From positions 65,252,094 to 65,316,093 of the forward strand of contig NW_022098057.1 in assembly GCF_002288925.2 (NCBI RefSeq): a DNA stretch of 64,000 nt. The letters run 5' to 3'. Positions within the stretch are counted from its first letter, which is position 1, and each line of letters starts with the position of its first letter. The DNA comes from Delphinapterus leucas. Lineage: Eukaryota; Chordata; Mammalia; Artiodactyla; Monodontidae. The notes below the pieces were generated by a model, which saw only the letters and a program-made list of their open reading frames with translations, was not told where the DNA came from and ran no database searches. The translations under genes and the position numbers were made by a program. Below are positions 34,751 through 48,000 of this stretch, piece after piece.

Positions 34751-37719
34751 TTCCTTTTTATTCTATGAGCAAGGAAAGCTCTTTAGTGGCTTGATGTTTA
34801 TTAAGAAACAATGTATACATATTACCTTGGAATTACACTTTGTTTAATTGTACACTTTGTTTTGCTGAGGTGGCTGAATTCCCTTCACATGTATAAATGG
34901 AGACAGATTAATGCATATGATTTATAAAACAGTTGTAGATGTCTAGCAGGCTTTTATCTAATATGGCTTAACAGGCTTGAAATATTATTTTTTATCTCTA
35001 TATTTTGGCTTTCTGAAACCTTGATCAGGTAAAGTACATGACAAAAATGCTACAGTACCCACTATGTACTGATATTAGAATCTTTTTGTATGACTACTCC
35101 ACTTATAGCTTACCTGTTTGGGCCTCAACCCCTAGAATTCAATGTACTATCTCTAGTTCCCTCCATTTTCTACCCAGTATTTTCTGAAATGTGGAATCTC
35201 AAACTAGATGTAGAAAGAGCTACTGATCTAAATTGGGTTGGACAGTGCTTTGCCTACCTAAAATAGTTATATCTACAATGAATTAGAGTTTCCTAAACTT
35301 CCATCATAATTATACCATTTCACATTTGTTTCCATATCTAAACATCACCTGTACTATTATTTGTCTAGTATTTCCTTGAAACAAACTCTAAATCAGCTCA
35401 CTTTTTAAAAAACTGACCTGATCCTAAGTGATTAAGCCTAATGATATTCAATAATTTTAAACATAGGTTAACTGCAAGACATAGTTATCAATATTGTTAT
35501 TAATTTTTGACTTTTTCCCATATGTTTTCATGGGTGTTTTAGTGAAAATTTAGAGGAGACTGAGTAATCTTAGTAGTAATCTGACTAGTTAAGTAGTCTT
35601 TTGTGGTAAAATATATATCAAAAGCCAATCTAGGTACATATCTGAATGAATCTATAATAATTTACAAGGGCTCTAATACCTGGCTTGTGACATTATAAGA
35701 TTGAGGGGAGTGCTAAATAAGTATGAAATTATTATGAAAGTTAACATGTGTAAATAATTGTTATGTTAATTTCAGCTTAACTTACTTTCCTTACTCCCTG
35801 AGTTTAACCTAATTTGTAGACTGAAGAAAATAATCCAGGGAAAACCCTGCCCTATCTCTCCAAATTGAGCTGCAATAAATAACTTGAGACCTAGGACAGG
35901 GACATCATAGAAACTTTAGAAAGAACAAGCCCCAAATCTTGGTTTGGCTTTCCATTAAAAAAAAAAAAAAATTCTCCTTATAAACAGAAAAATCCACATA
36001 CATGAACAGCTATTGGTAGTATCAATATACGTTACTTGCTTTATACCAAATTCAAGGTCATAATGGTACTATGCTCTCTGAGTTTTACCTAGGGAAAGAA
36101 GTTGTTAAGAGGAAAAACAAAGGAAGATTGAATCGTTCTGGGTTAAATGGCTGGAAAGCACTTAAAGGGTTTCCTTTATTTTGCCATTTATTCATGCACA
36201 ATGGCTTTAGTATTTAAATGTGTTCCTTTTTATTGCTGAATCCACTGAGGCAGTGAACTGTATCTTTGTGGGGCTGCTTGTGTGGTGTAAATGCAGGATA
36301 GCCATCCTGGGAACCATAATTAAACCACCATACAGGCATCACCTAGCTGAACGTATTTTGCCACCATACAAGTATTGAGGTGATATCTTTAAATTATTTT
36401 ACAGCTTCAAGAAATATGCCTCCTCTGTGATGGGACTTTGTTTGGGTCTGAGGAATTGGGAATAATTACCAAGAATAAAGAAAGAAAACGTAATCACTTG
36501 AGGCACTTTATAGTCAGCAAGTTGACTTTCTTGCCCTTGTTATTTAGTAAGAAAAAATAAATTTACAAGCTCTTCACTAATTCCAGTTGTTTTCCTTGAA
36601 ATTGTGTCAACAGATTCTAAACCCAAAGAATAGTTATAGGAAATACAAGAAGAAAACAATAATGATGAGGATAATAAAAATTACAATAATGAAAAACCTA
36701 GATAGCTCAGAACCTGTGTGGACTAGTTAAAGCGTTGATACTATTGGAGAGTGATGGATAGATTATCCTGATGAGATCACTTTTACTTCATCAGATGGCT
36801 TATGGCCTCAGAAGCCTTTGTGCTTTTGAATACGGCTACGGTGTATTTCGTTCATTCATTGTTAATATTTACTTGGTCTTTCAAACTGCTATGTTTTATA
36901 CTTGCATGATACTTGATTTTGATCCATGACATTTTCCCAACTTATTCACGTAAGGGGTAGTTGTTGTTTAAGGCTTAAAAATTGATGCATTTAATTGGAG
37001 TTTTGTGGGGTGTTCTCTAGATTTCTGGATCTTTTACCCTGTTACCTCTGTGCCCTTCTAAACCATGGCCTAATTTTGCTTTAACCCAGTTTTTCAGGAT
37101 CTATATCTGGCTAGGTAATTTGATCTTAAATACTTAGTATTAAAATGTACTAGCCTGAAAAAAAAAATTAAAAAGTACTAGCCTGCAATTAAATAGTTGC
37201 CTCAACAGAAGGTGAGTGGGACACTTTGATCTTTAGTGACTCAAAATTCCAAATTTGCTTGTGTATTACTGTATATGTAATTAATGTCTCATGTGAGAAA
37301 CTAAGCTTCATATAACTCCAGTAAGGGGGAATGGTCAGGAATGTGATCCCAATACAGGGCATAAATAGTAGTGCTCTTTATGTGGTTGCAAAAATATTAT
37401 TGTACTGACACATCAACAGAGCAGAGCCAGATACCATGAGCCTATTTAATAGGCATGTAAATAATAGCTCAGGTTCAAAGGATGTTATAATAAAAATACT
37501 GGTAAACATTTAAAATATGTAGTATATACTGTAAAAAATATGGACTCTACCAGTCATAATTTTTTAAAATGTATTTGACTTTATTTCCTCTTCTTTAAAC
37601 TGTAAATAATCATATTCTACCTCAGAGTGCCTACTAAAGTACAGAAGATACATATACAGAGAATAGCACAGTTTCTGGTATATAATAGATACTTGACAGG
37701 TAATTTTTTTTCCAATTCG
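34751..37719. other. Unique intronic sequence
   Basis: About 3 kb of AT-rich intron. I see no gene, retrocopy or repeat family that I can name, apart from short A-tracts near 35955 and 37160. Confidence 0.5.
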
Positions 37720-37728
37720 TTTTTTTTT

Positions 37729-38051
37729 AATATATTTATTTATTTATTTTTGGCTGCGTTGGGTCTATGTTGATGTGCGTAGGCTTTCTCTAGTTGCGAC
37801 AAGTAGGGGCTACTCTTCGTTGCAGTGCGCGGGCTTCTCATTGTGATGGCTTCTCTTGTTGAGCAGCACGGGCTCTAGGTGCACGGGCTTCAGTAGTTGT
37901 GGCTCACGGGCTCTAGAGTGCAGGCTCAGTAGTTGTGGTGCATGGGCTTAGTTGCTCTGCGGCACGTGCAATCTTCCCCGACCAGAGCTCAAACCCGTGT
38001 CCCCTGCACTGGCGGGTGGATTCTTAACCACTGCGCCACCAGGGAAGCCCC
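37729..38051 (-). mobile_element. CHR SINE (older type)
   Basis: Antisense CHR SINE with an A/T-rich tail (TATTTATTTATTTATTTTTG), GGCTGCGTTGGGTCTATG, repeated GTAGTTGTGG units and the head CTGCGCCACCAGGGAAGCCC. Imperfect duplications (TCCAATTCGTTTTTTTT at 37711 and TCCAGTTCTTTTTT at 38052) flank it. It landed at the A-tail side of the L1 to its right. Confidence 0.92.
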
Positions 38052-38166
38052 TCCAGTTCTTTTTTAAAATGGAAGTATAGTTGATTTACAATGTTGTGTT
38101 ACCTTCAGTTGTACAGAAAAGTAATTCAGTTTTATATATATATATATATTTCCAGGTTATTTTCCA

Positions 38167-38331
38167 TTGTGAGAAAAATTTCCCCCCAAAACATAGGAAG
38201 AATTAGGACAAAAATTATCCATTAGGGTGGAGAAATTTTATATGGTATAGGCAAACAAAGCAACAAAAAACAAGTCTGAAAAAATTATCTGTAGGAATCA
38301 AAGTTGAGATTCAGTGAAAAAATTTTTCTGA
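38167..38331. mobile_element. Unidentified 165-bp insertion with 10-bp duplication
   Basis: TTATTTTCCA at 38157-38166 is repeated exactly at 38332-38341, and the L1 3' UTR continues in register across the gap. The insert has near-terminal inverted sequences: TGAGAAAAATTT at 38170-38181 against AAATTTTTCTGA at 38320-38331. It has no poly-A tail and no coding capacity. It could be a small DNA transposon or filler DNA; I do not recognise it. Confidence 0.6.
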
Positions 38332-39687
38332 TTATTTTCCAGTATAGGTTATTACAAGATATAGACTGTAGCTCCCTCTGCTACACAGTAAACCCCTGTT
38401 GCCTATCCATTTTATGTACAGTAGTTTTTGTCTGTTAATCTCATACCCCTGATTTACCCTCCCACACTCCCTTTCCCCTTTGGTAACCTTAAGTTTGTTT
38501 TCTATGTCTGTGAATCTCTTTCTATTTTTTACATAGATTCATTTGTATTATTTTTTGGATTCCACATGTAAATGATATATTTGTCTTTCTCTATCTGACT
38601 TCTCTTAGTATGATATTCTCTAGATCCATCCATATTGTTGCAAATGACAATATTTCATTTTTTTATGGCTGAGTAATACTCCACTGTATATATGGAAGCT
38701 TTTAAGTTTGATTTTGCCCCATTTGTTTATTTTTGCTTTCATTTATTTTGCCTTGGGAGACTGATCTAAGAAAATATTGCTATGATTTATGTCAGAGAAT
38801 ATTTTGCTTGTGTTCTCTTCCAGGAGTTGTATGGTGTCATGTCTTATATTTAGGCCTTTAAACCATGTTAAGTTTATTTTTGTATATGGCATGAGGGAGT
38901 GGTCTAATTTTATTGATTTACGTGTAGCTGTTCAGTTTTCCCAGCACCACTTGCTGAAGAGATTGTCTTTTCTCCAATGTATATTCTTGCCTCCTTTGTC
39001 ATAGATTAACTGGCCATAGGTGTATGGGTTTATTTCTGAGATCTCTATTCTGTTTCATTGATCTGTGTGTCTGTTTTTGTGCCAGTACCACACTGTTTTG
39101 ATTAGTATAGCTTTGTAGTATTGTCTGAAGTCTGGAAGGGTTATACCTCCAGCTTTGTTTTCTTTCCTCAGAATTGTTTGGCAGTTCTGGGTCTTTTGTG
39201 GTTCCATAAAAACTTTAGGATAATTTTTTCTAGTTCTGTGAAAAATGTCGTAGGTATTTTGATAGGGATTACATTAAATCTGTAGATTGCTTTGGATAGT
39301 ATGGCCATTTTACCAATATTAATTCTTCCCATTCAAGAGCATGGGATATCTTTCCATTTCTTTGCACCGTCTTCAGTTTCCTTTATCAGTGTTTTATAGT
39401 TTTCAGCATATAGGTCTTTCACCTCCTTGGTTAAGTTTATTTCCAGGTTTTTTTTTTTTTGATGGAATTTTGAACAGGATTATTTTTTACTTTTCTGATA
39501 TTTCATTGTTGGCATAAAGAAATGCAACAGATTTCTGTATATTTCTGTATATCCTGCTACCTTGCTGAATTCATTTATTAGTTCTAATAGTTTTTGTGTG
39601 GAGACTTTAGGGTTCTCTATATAGAGTATCATGACATCTGCAGATAGTGATAGTTTTATCTCTTCCCTTCCAGTTTGGATACCTTTT

Positions 39688-39900
39688 TTTTTTTTTTTTT
39701 TTTTTTTTGCAGTATGCGGGCCTCTCACTGTTGTGGCCTCCCCCGTTGCAGAGCACAGGCTCCAGACATGCAGGCTCAGCGGCCATGGCTCACGGGCCCA
39801 GCCACTCCACGGCATGTGGGGTCTTCCCAGACTGGGGCACGAACTCGTGTCCCCTGCCTTGGCAGGCGGACTCTCAACCACTGCGCCACCCGGGAAGCCC
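39688..39900 (-). mobile_element. CHR SINE (younger cetacean type)
   Basis: Antisense, with a long T-tract (39683-39708), GCAGTATGCGGGCCTCTCAC and the head GCGCCACCCGGGAAGCCC. Exact 12-bp duplication TGGATACCTTTT (39676-39687 and 39901-39912). Inserted in the RT region of L1 copy A. Confidence 0.95.
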
Positions 39901-40132
39901 TGGATACCTTTTATTTCTTTTTCTTGTCTGATTGCTGTGGCTAGGACTTACAACACTATGTTGAATAGAAGCAGTGATAGTGGGCATCCCTGTCTTGTTC
40001 CTGCATTTAGCAGGAAGGCTGTCAGCTTTTCAACATTGAGTATTGTGTTGTGCTGTGAGTTTGTTGTAAGTGGCTTTTGTTATGTTTAGATATGTTCCTT
40101 CCTCTGTACCCACTTTGGTGAGAGGTGTTTTT

Positions 40133-41741
40133 GTTTTTGTTTTTTTAATTGAAGTAGAATAGGTCTCCTACATACAAATGAGTTCCATTCAGAGATGGCA
40201 TTCATAAGTCCAATTTGATCATAAGTCCAGCGAAGTTAGCCTAGGTACCCAACTAACACAATCAGCTCTATAGTACTATACTATAATAGGTTTATAATAC
40301 TTTTCACAAATAATACATAAACAAACAAACACAAAAAATAAAACATTTTTAATCTTACAGTAGAGTGCCTAGAAAAGTACAGTAGTACAGTACAACAGTT
40401 GGCACTTCTTAGCAGTACCAGCTACATCACCACTGCTTTTACACTTGCTTGTGGACATCCTGGGCTTGAAATAAAGACACTGTACTACTGTACTGTATAC
40501 AGTACTGTACAGTAAGTACACAAAAGCACAACCACTTGAAGAGGATGCACGCATATGACAGTGTACGCCAGACACGTGAACTAACTTACGTGATTGGACG
40601 TGTTTGCATCTTTGAAAGTTCGCAACTTGAAGGATTGTATGTAGGGGACTTACTGTATAGTTGATTTAGAATGTTGTGGTAGTTTTTGGTGTGCTTTTTC
40701 ATACTTTTTCATTATAGACTATTACAAGATATCGAATATATTTCCCTGTGCTATACAGTAGGACATTGTTTATCTGTTTTGTATATAGTAGCTTGTATCT
40801 TCTAATCCCAAGCTCCTATTTATCCCCACACCATTCCCCTTTGATAACCATAAGTTTGTTTTCTATCTCTGTGAGTCTGTTTCTGTTTTATAAATGAGTT
40901 TGTTTTTATTGTATTTTAGGTTCCACATATAAGTGATATATATTTGTCTTCCTCTGTCTGACTTACTTCACTTAGTATGATAATCTCTAGGTCCATACTT
41001 GTTGCTGCAAATGGCATTATTTCATTTGTAGTAGTATTCACTGTACATATATATATATACCACCTCTTTTTATCCATTCATCTGTCAATGGACATTTATG
41101 TTGCTTCCATGTCTTGGTTATTGTAAATAGTGCTGCTGTGAACATTGGAGCGCATATATCTTTTTGAATTATGGTTTTCTTTGGATATACACCTCGGAGT
41201 GTGATTGCTGGGTCAGATGGTAGCTCTGTTTGTAGTTTTTTAGGAACCTCAATACTGTTTTCCATAGTGGCTACATCAATTTACATTCCCACCAGTAGTG
41301 TAGGAGGGTTCCCTTTTCTCCACACCCTCTCCAGCATTTATTGTTTGTGGACTTTTTAATGATGGCCATTCTGATCAGTGTGAGGTGATACCTTATTGTA
41401 GTTTTAATTTTCATTTCTCTAATAATTGGCATTTTGAGCATCTTTTTATGTGCCTGTTGGCCATCTGTATGTCTTCTTTGGAGAATGTCTATTTAGGTGT
41501 TCTGCCCATTTTTTGATTAGGTTGTTTTTTTTTTTTTTTTTTGTTATTGAGTGGTATGCACTGTTTATATATTTTGGAAATTAAGCCTTTGTCACTCACA
41601 TTGTTTACAAATATTTTTCCCAGTTCATAGGTTGTGTTTTCATTTTGTTTATGATTTCCTTTGCTGTGCAAAAATTTTAAAGTTTTATTAGGTCACATTT
41701 GTTTATTTTTGCTTTTGTTTCTGTTGCATTGGGAGTGTCTT
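40133..41741 (-). mobile_element. L1 copy B, 5'-truncated, inside copy A
   Basis: A second L1 3' end (GTATAGTTGATTTAGAATG, then TACAAGATATCGAATATATT) begins at about 40133 and runs to the ORF2 C-terminal region at about 41740. There copy A resumes with TTTATCATGAATGAATTTTG. The Tigger derivative at 40157-40655 lies in its 3' UTR. Target duplication is blurred. Confidence 0.75.
40157..40655 (-). mobile_element. Tigger1-type DNA transposon, internal-deletion derivative
   Basis: Ends GGTCTCCTACATAC on the left and GTAGGGGACTTACTG on the right are inverted, and the TA target is duplicated at 40155-40156 and 40656-40657. On the minus strand a transposase start remains, MSTSKCKSSGDVAGTAKKC (about 40407-40463). 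After it the sequence jumps to the 3' end, so the DNA-binding and DDE domains are missing. It is about 500 bp instead of about 2.4 kb. Confidence 0.88.
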
Positions 41742-42195
41742 TATCATGAATGAATTTTGAATATTGTTTGATGCCTTTTCTGCATCTATTGAGATGATCA
41801 TATGGTTTTTGTCTTTCCTTTTGTTAATGTAGTGTATCACATTTACTGATTTGTGTATGTTGAACCATCCTTGCAACCCTAGAATGAATACAACCTGGTC
41901 ATGGTGTATGATCCTTTGTGTGTGTTGTTGGGTTGGGTTTGCCAATATTTTGTTGAGGAATTTTGCATCTGTATTCATCAAATATATTGGCCTGCAGTTT
42001 TCTTTTTTTTTTTTTATAATGTCTTTGTCTGAATTTGGTGTCAGGGTGATGGTGGCTTCATAGAATGAATTTAGGAGAGTTTCCTCCTCTTCAGTATTTT
42101 GGAGTAGTTTGAGAAGGATTGGTATAAATTCTTCTTTGTATGTTTAGTAGAATTCCTCAGTGAAGCCATCTGGTCCTGGACTTTTGTTTGACTCA
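41742..42195 (-). mobile_element. L1 copy A, remaining RT region (5'-truncated)
   Basis: Continues copy A with [20 protein letters not shown] (41981 downward), the conserved palm segment before the catalytic site. It ends near GGTCCTGGACTTTTGTTTG at about 42195. Confidence 0.8.
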
Positions 42196-42670
42196 ATTTT
42201 CCATTTACAAATGAAGCGATTTCTGTACATATTTAGTAAGATTCTTTTGTTTTCCATATTCTGTTGATCAATGAAAAACAATAGTTACAAAACCCTTCAA
42301 CACACTTGTGAACCTGTAGAAAAGATAATTTCCTAAATAGGACAGCTTTTACGCAAACTCATGCTCATATGTGGGTGGCCGAGCAATCTTTAGAAGTTTG
42401 TTTTAGACTGCTATAATTACTTCTCATAACATCTTCCATGATTTTGCCTAATACTATAGCTACTATTTCAGGTTAGATTTTGATTTTTCAAAAACAGATA
42501 GGTGGGATAGTTTGCCAAGTGGTAATTTACTTTTGATTTTTGACATTGATAACATTAAGGGATTGTATGTGTTTGTGTGCCAGAATTCAAAGCAAAAAGA
42601 GAAAGAATAGAGAATGTCGGGTGTATCAGCAGTGTGGGATTTAGTTATGAGTATTTGATTTATTCTATAT
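42196..42670. other. Unique intronic sequence
   Basis: Nothing recognised. Confidence 0.5.
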
Positions 42671-42837
42671 CCTTGCTACTCCAAGTATGGTTCATGGACT
42701 TGATGTATCAGTATCACCTGGGAGATTGTTAGTAATGCAAAATTCCAGACTGCAGGAAGATAGACCTAAAGAAACAAGCTACACTTTAACAAGATGCACA
42801 GGTGATTCTTATGGACACTGAAGTTTGAGAAACAGTG
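42671..42837 (+). mobile_element. MER5A-type hAT element
   Basis: GTATCAGTATCACCTGGGAG near the left end and TTTGAGAAACAGTG at the right end match the MER5A ends. About 167 bp, diverged. Confidence 0.8.
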
Positions 42838-43559
42838 CTCTGGAACGCTTAAAACTTAAAATTTTGCTTCATATGAATTAATGATACTGAGTCACAAGTT
42901 TAAAATAATGAAATGTGGAGAATATTAATAGACATCATGACAATACTTGTTCCTATAAATGATAGTTGATTTCAAGTACCTTTTTAACCTCAAGACCAGA
43001 ACAAATATAAAGTACACATTTTCAGAAAAGATAATTAGTTTACAAGCTAAATGTTAAAGGAGGTTATATATATATTAAAATATGTAATACATAATATAAT
43101 ATGTATAATGTAAAATTTAAAAAATATGTATATATTTAGAAAATAAGATATTTTAAGTCAACATTTGGCATATCAAAGCTATATAGGCAACTGGTGAAAT
43201 AAATTAAAGAGGCAAATGCCTCATCATAATTTATAATTTGTTAGTGTAACGTTATCAGTCTTTTAAAATTATTTTACAAAATAGTCCTTTAGAAGTATTG
43301 TTATTCTTTCATGTGATGTGCCATTTTCCCAGTGAAATCTTACATATTTGGCAGTTGTACAAGTTAAAAATGTACCAGATAATTTAGCGAATGAATGAAA
43401 AATGTAGTCCACCCATATAGGAATAAACATTGGTAAGATAGTATTTTCCACAGAGTACTGCTTACTCAGATAAGAAAATATTAATTGTAATAAGGGCCAT
43501 TCAGCCCCAGTATTCTTATAAAAATATCTAATATCCTTATAAATATGAGTAATTAATTC
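42838..43559. other. Unique AT-rich intron
   Basis: Contains an impure (TA)-rich patch at 43063-43135. A 98-codon minus frame at 43269-43565 has no recognisable domain. Confidence 0.45.
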
Positions 43560-44310
43560 ATTCATTTATTCAATAATAATTATTGCAGATTATAAGTGTC
43601 AGGCATATAGTAAGTGCTGGGGAGAGTGGTAAACAAAAGTGACTCAGTCCTTTGCCCTCCTGGTATTTCCAGTCTGTTAATTGGGGGAGATGGCCATTAC
43701 TCAATTAATGACAAAAAAAGAATTTATAATTACAAGCTGCAGTAAGCATCTCTAATTGTTGTGAGTCTGGGAAGGCTTTCTGGCAGAAGCAGCATTGGAA
43801 TGAGATCTCAAGGATGAGCAGGAAATACCCACGATCTGAATACAGGAGGTGAGTGTGGGAAGAGAATTCTGAGTTGAGAAAACAGCATGAACAGAGCCCT
43901 GTGGAGAGGGAGGGAATGACATGTTTAAGAATCTGGAAAGCCATAATGGTTGGCACATAAACAGTAAAGAGGTGGCCTGAGACAGAGCTGGAGAGATGGT
44001 TAGGTAGAAGCCAAATCACGGCCTTAGGATATAAGACTTTAGGACCTTTAGGGTGTAAGGATTTGGGTCCCTGTTAGAAAACTTTTAAAGGGAAACCAGT
44101 GATGGGCTTTAAAGTGGGGGATGTGACACAAAGGGAATTTCTAATTATTTATTTATTTCAGAATCACACTGACTGCGGATTGGAGAATGCGTTGGCTCAG
44201 AGGCTGGGAGGGTGAAAGTTACAGGTAGACCAGTTAGAGAATGGTAACAGTAGTACAAGCAATAAAGGATTATGGTAGTGGTGGTGGTTAAGAATGAGTG
44301 GATTCCAGCA
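43560..44310 (+). mobile_element. L2 (LINE-2) 3' region
   Basis: Clear L2 order: ATTCATTTATTCAATAATAA, GTCAGGCATATAGTAAGTGC, CCCTCCTGGTATTTCCAGTC, CATGAACAGAGCCCTGTGGA, GAAACCAGTGATGGGCTTTA and AGGCTGGGAGGGTGAAAGTT. Diverged, with no ORF. Confidence 0.85.
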
Positions 44311-44844
44311 GTATTAATAAAAGGCCTTGATGAGCTATTGGCAAGCATAGGAGGAGCCGGGGTGGAATCTGCATTTCCAGTGCGTGGCCCTTCATGGCTG
44401 GTGGTGAAGAGATCCAAGTTCGGGTGGAAAAGTCGGGAGCTTTGGACATGAAGACATTCTTTGTTTCCAATTTTATTAAGACGATAAAATTACTTGATTA
44501 GGATGACCAATCTTATAACTTAAGGTGAGGATAACATATATTTAATTGTACAGTAACTATGGTATATCACAAAATATGGAAATTTTCCAGTGGTTCTTTG
44601 ATATTCAACTCATACTCCTCTGCTCCAAGGATGCAAAGGAATTAATTTATGTTCTGTATGAAATTGTGTCCTTCTTCCGTTGCCCGATGGCCCTCTTTTG
44701 TGCCTCATACTGCTCTTGTCAAACATATTCTTTGCTGGGGTATTGCTCTTTTGTACATGGGTTCTTTTCAGTTAATATTTGCTAATCTAATAACTTAAGG
44801 TACATTTCTAGAAACAAGTGTTTAGCAATATGGGAGAAAAGTAA

Positions 44845-45085
44845 CATAGCAATTAAAACCTCAGGAGTCAGACACACCTGTGTCCTAAGTCTGAGTGTAT
44901 CACATTGTAGCTCTGTGTTCACGAGGAACAGTTTGCTCCTCTCAGCCTCAGTTTGCTTATGCCAAAAGCAGACCGTAATTACTTAGTAGGGCCGTTGAGA
45001 GGATTCAATAAAATAACGTCTGTAGATCCAGTGGTTGGTACATTACAAGTAAACTATTAATATTTGTCATTATCGCTGTTACATT
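44845..45085 (+). repeat. MIR SINE
   Basis: TAACATAGCAATTAAAACCT head, CTCTCAGCCTCAGTTTGCTT, GGGCCGTTGAGAGGATTCAA and an AGTAAACTATTAATATTTGT tail. Confidence 0.82.
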
Positions 45086-48000
45086 ATTGGTATTATTTAG
45101 CCTTTGATTCTCTTCCATGTACTCTGCAATATATTGGTCGTGGCTTTACTTGTTAATTCAGAAGTAGTATTTTTGTCTCTTAGCTCTCTTTCTCTTTAAC
45201 TTGAATATTTCTGGCCTGTAGAGTGATGGAGGTGGGAGTAGGGAACATTCTTTTGGGTAGAGACACCTCCTAATTGAGGCACAATGCTTATAAAGAGTCC
45301 TCGGTATGCCTTGTGATTGCTGTGTATCAATTTAAGTTTTTCTCCTTCACCTCTCCAGCAGCAAATTCTGCCAAGCTATAACATTCAGCATCTTGCCCCT
45401 ACAGAGCACGGATGACTTAAATACATAGATATTTCCATACCAGTAAGCAACAGCTCCCCCGCTGCCGCTCCAGGTCCCTGAGTGCCCCCTGCCCGTGCTG
45501 AAGAGCTTGTGCTCATGCACTGCTGCTTGTCAGATATCTTGAACAGCACCAGCCTACCCCCACCCCACATTCGTGGTGAACTGCTTCATGCATCTTATTA
45601 GCTTAGATCAATACAGAAAACATTCTATTTCATTACAGTACCAAGAATCCACAAGAATTTTTATTCTTCCATAAGTTCAGTATAAAAAACTTAAAATCTT
45701 GGTTAAATGGATTGTATGCTTATATTGATTGAGCAGGAGTAATAGTAAATTTTCATGAATTTAGAAGCCACTAACCTATAAATCTTGGCTTTAGTTTGTT
45801 GTCATAAGAACAAAGCATTTACATAGAGCAAAAATGGTGTTTTATTTATAAAATGGTGGAAGAAGTTTTTTTCACATACTTGTAACAAGTAACATACTTA
45901 CTATTTATAAATTATCCCACTGAACTAAAAATGTGCTTATTACGTGATTCTTACCTATTTAATAAAGTGGCAAAAATATCCTTCAAGTCATAGCCCAGTT
46001 TCAACAGTATGTATCTGTAGTTATCCTCGATCCACATACTTCCATATCTTTAAAATCGTTGTGTAGTCAAGATTCACACTAAATTGACTGACATCTCCTT
46101 ACAGTCAGGTGCAGGAAAGTCAAGTTTTATTCGTTTTTTTATTATATAAGTGTGTGTGAGAGAGTGACCCAGGTAAATTATTTAAGCTCTTTCCTTTAGT
46201 GCTTGCTACGGTGTATTTTTAAATGCAATACTTGTGCTTCTCTGTATTTTTTGTTAACCTGTAATGTTCTTGCTGCATAGTGTTAAATCTGTATTTTATG
46301 CCCCATGATTTCTAGCTAGTTCATTTAGTTCTGTTTCCTGAGGTTGATGGAAGGAGGAGTTAATATGCTTGGCTTTCTAATGGGAGACATTGAGAAACAT
46401 CATGCCTGTCTCGAACATGACTGGCTCCCTAAGCCACACTGCAAGAAATATTACAGGCAACAGATAGCTTCATTTTCAATTTAGACACCCATTATTTGCT
46501 GTTTACAGGCCATTCCTAATTCTGCGTCCAGAATTTATGGTTTGTTCTGGCGATTATCATCACAGCAATCTCCTGCAACTCAGCTGTGCTTCATCGGGAG
46601 ATTTCACTGCTATATCAGTCTTCCCTGACGTCTGGAACTGATATATAACACTGCGTCCAAATCACCCCAGCTCAGAGAGGCCTGGTTTATGACTCCCCAG
46701 ATGTCCGTCTCTACTACTGGGTAGGCCAGTTTGCACAGTCTCAGTGAGGAGGAAAGTTGACCCTTGGGAAAGAGAGCAGTGGTCATTAAATAAATAAAAA
46801 CCTAACATTTAAGACTCTGAACACCCCCTGAACCAAAGTAGATGATATCATTTATTAAGTTAAATTTACTGAGTTTTGTTCAGGGCTAAATAATAATGAA
46901 GCCAAGGTGTTACCTAGTTTTGCCTTGCAAACTTAAGATGAAGAGTGATGTATAAATCTCCTGAAGAGATGGTAAGATAGCGGCAGTAACCGCTATTTTG
47001 TAGCTTCCCTTTAGAATATACAGTATCTAGTTTTGCCTCTCAGATATGCGGGCGTCTTCTAGGCTCTGTTTGATAACATTAATTAAAGCTTACTGAAGGA
47101 CCTTGAAATCTCTGTGCCTTGGTAGTCTGCAGAAGAATCACTCACTAAATCTGCATATTTGAGAAGACGTGGTAGCACAAGTATCTATTACACATGCCAT
47201 TGGCCAAATGATATTTCATTTCATTTTAAATGTTGCTGATTAGATTGAGAATGAGAATATCTTTTGCCACTAGTGCCTGCCTACTTTTGTGCTTTTGCTG
47301 TGGCCTGTCACTTGCCCCTCCTCCCTTCCAGGAAAACTAGAGCTAACAAAACTAGACAAGGGACTGGGTTTGGTCATAAAAGGGCTTCCTATTCCTTTTT
47401 TCTCTAAACTAAGGCTGTTCAGCACTTCCCTGAGAATTTACCTTCTGCCATGGAGGAGTGAGAAGGCAGAGAAACAGAGAGAGAAACTCATTCCAGACAG
47501 GGCTGTGAAGGAGTCTTCCCCAGCTTGTGTATGAAGAAGGCTGCCTGACAGAAGCTGTGTCTTCAGGAGACAAACACAGTCAGCTTATAGCAACCCCGCA
47601 GAATAGCAACCAGAAAATAAATACCCCAACCGTACTCTCCTCTCATCTTCCTGTGCCTCCTACTGACCAAACCCACCTGAAGCCAGGGAACAAGGGAACA
47701 TCTTTATAAAACCTGGGCTTAGAGGGTGATGCAAAACAGTAGTGAGTGGATCTGGAGGGGCAAATGGAAAAAAAATCTGGCACCAGTGATTTCACGAGTT
47801 CCTGGAAGGTCCCCATTTCACCTGCAATTCACTTGATGTGAGTGATACTTCTCCTGCAGCTGCCTGCTTATTCTTAAATCCAGTCATTGATATAACTTAG
47901 CTTTATTTACTGATGGAGGAAATGATCTTGAACAAAAACCAAGTTGACCCCAGACCAGCTTTCTTTGGCAAGAGGTTCACATCTGGACCACAGAAAATGT

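Larger units (their letters stand above)
38052..40132 (-). mobile_element. L1 copy A, 3' part
   Basis: Antisense L1 starting with a 3' UTR of the GTATAGTTGATTTACAATG type. A 165-bp insertion interrupts it at 38167-38331. At about 38693 the sequence jumps from the ORF2 end into mid-ORF2 (TATATATGG to AAGCTTTTAAGTTTG), a deletion of several hundred bases. The RT site near 39630 reads [13 protein letters not shown] instead of LFADDMI..., so it is dead. A CHR SINE sits at 39688-39900. At about 40132 it is interrupted by L1 copy B and resumes at about 41742. Confidence 0.85.

Noticed and set aside
40369..40575. A 68-codon minus-strand small gene
   Set aside because: It is the 5' UTR and first codons of a Tigger1 transposase followed by a deletion junction.
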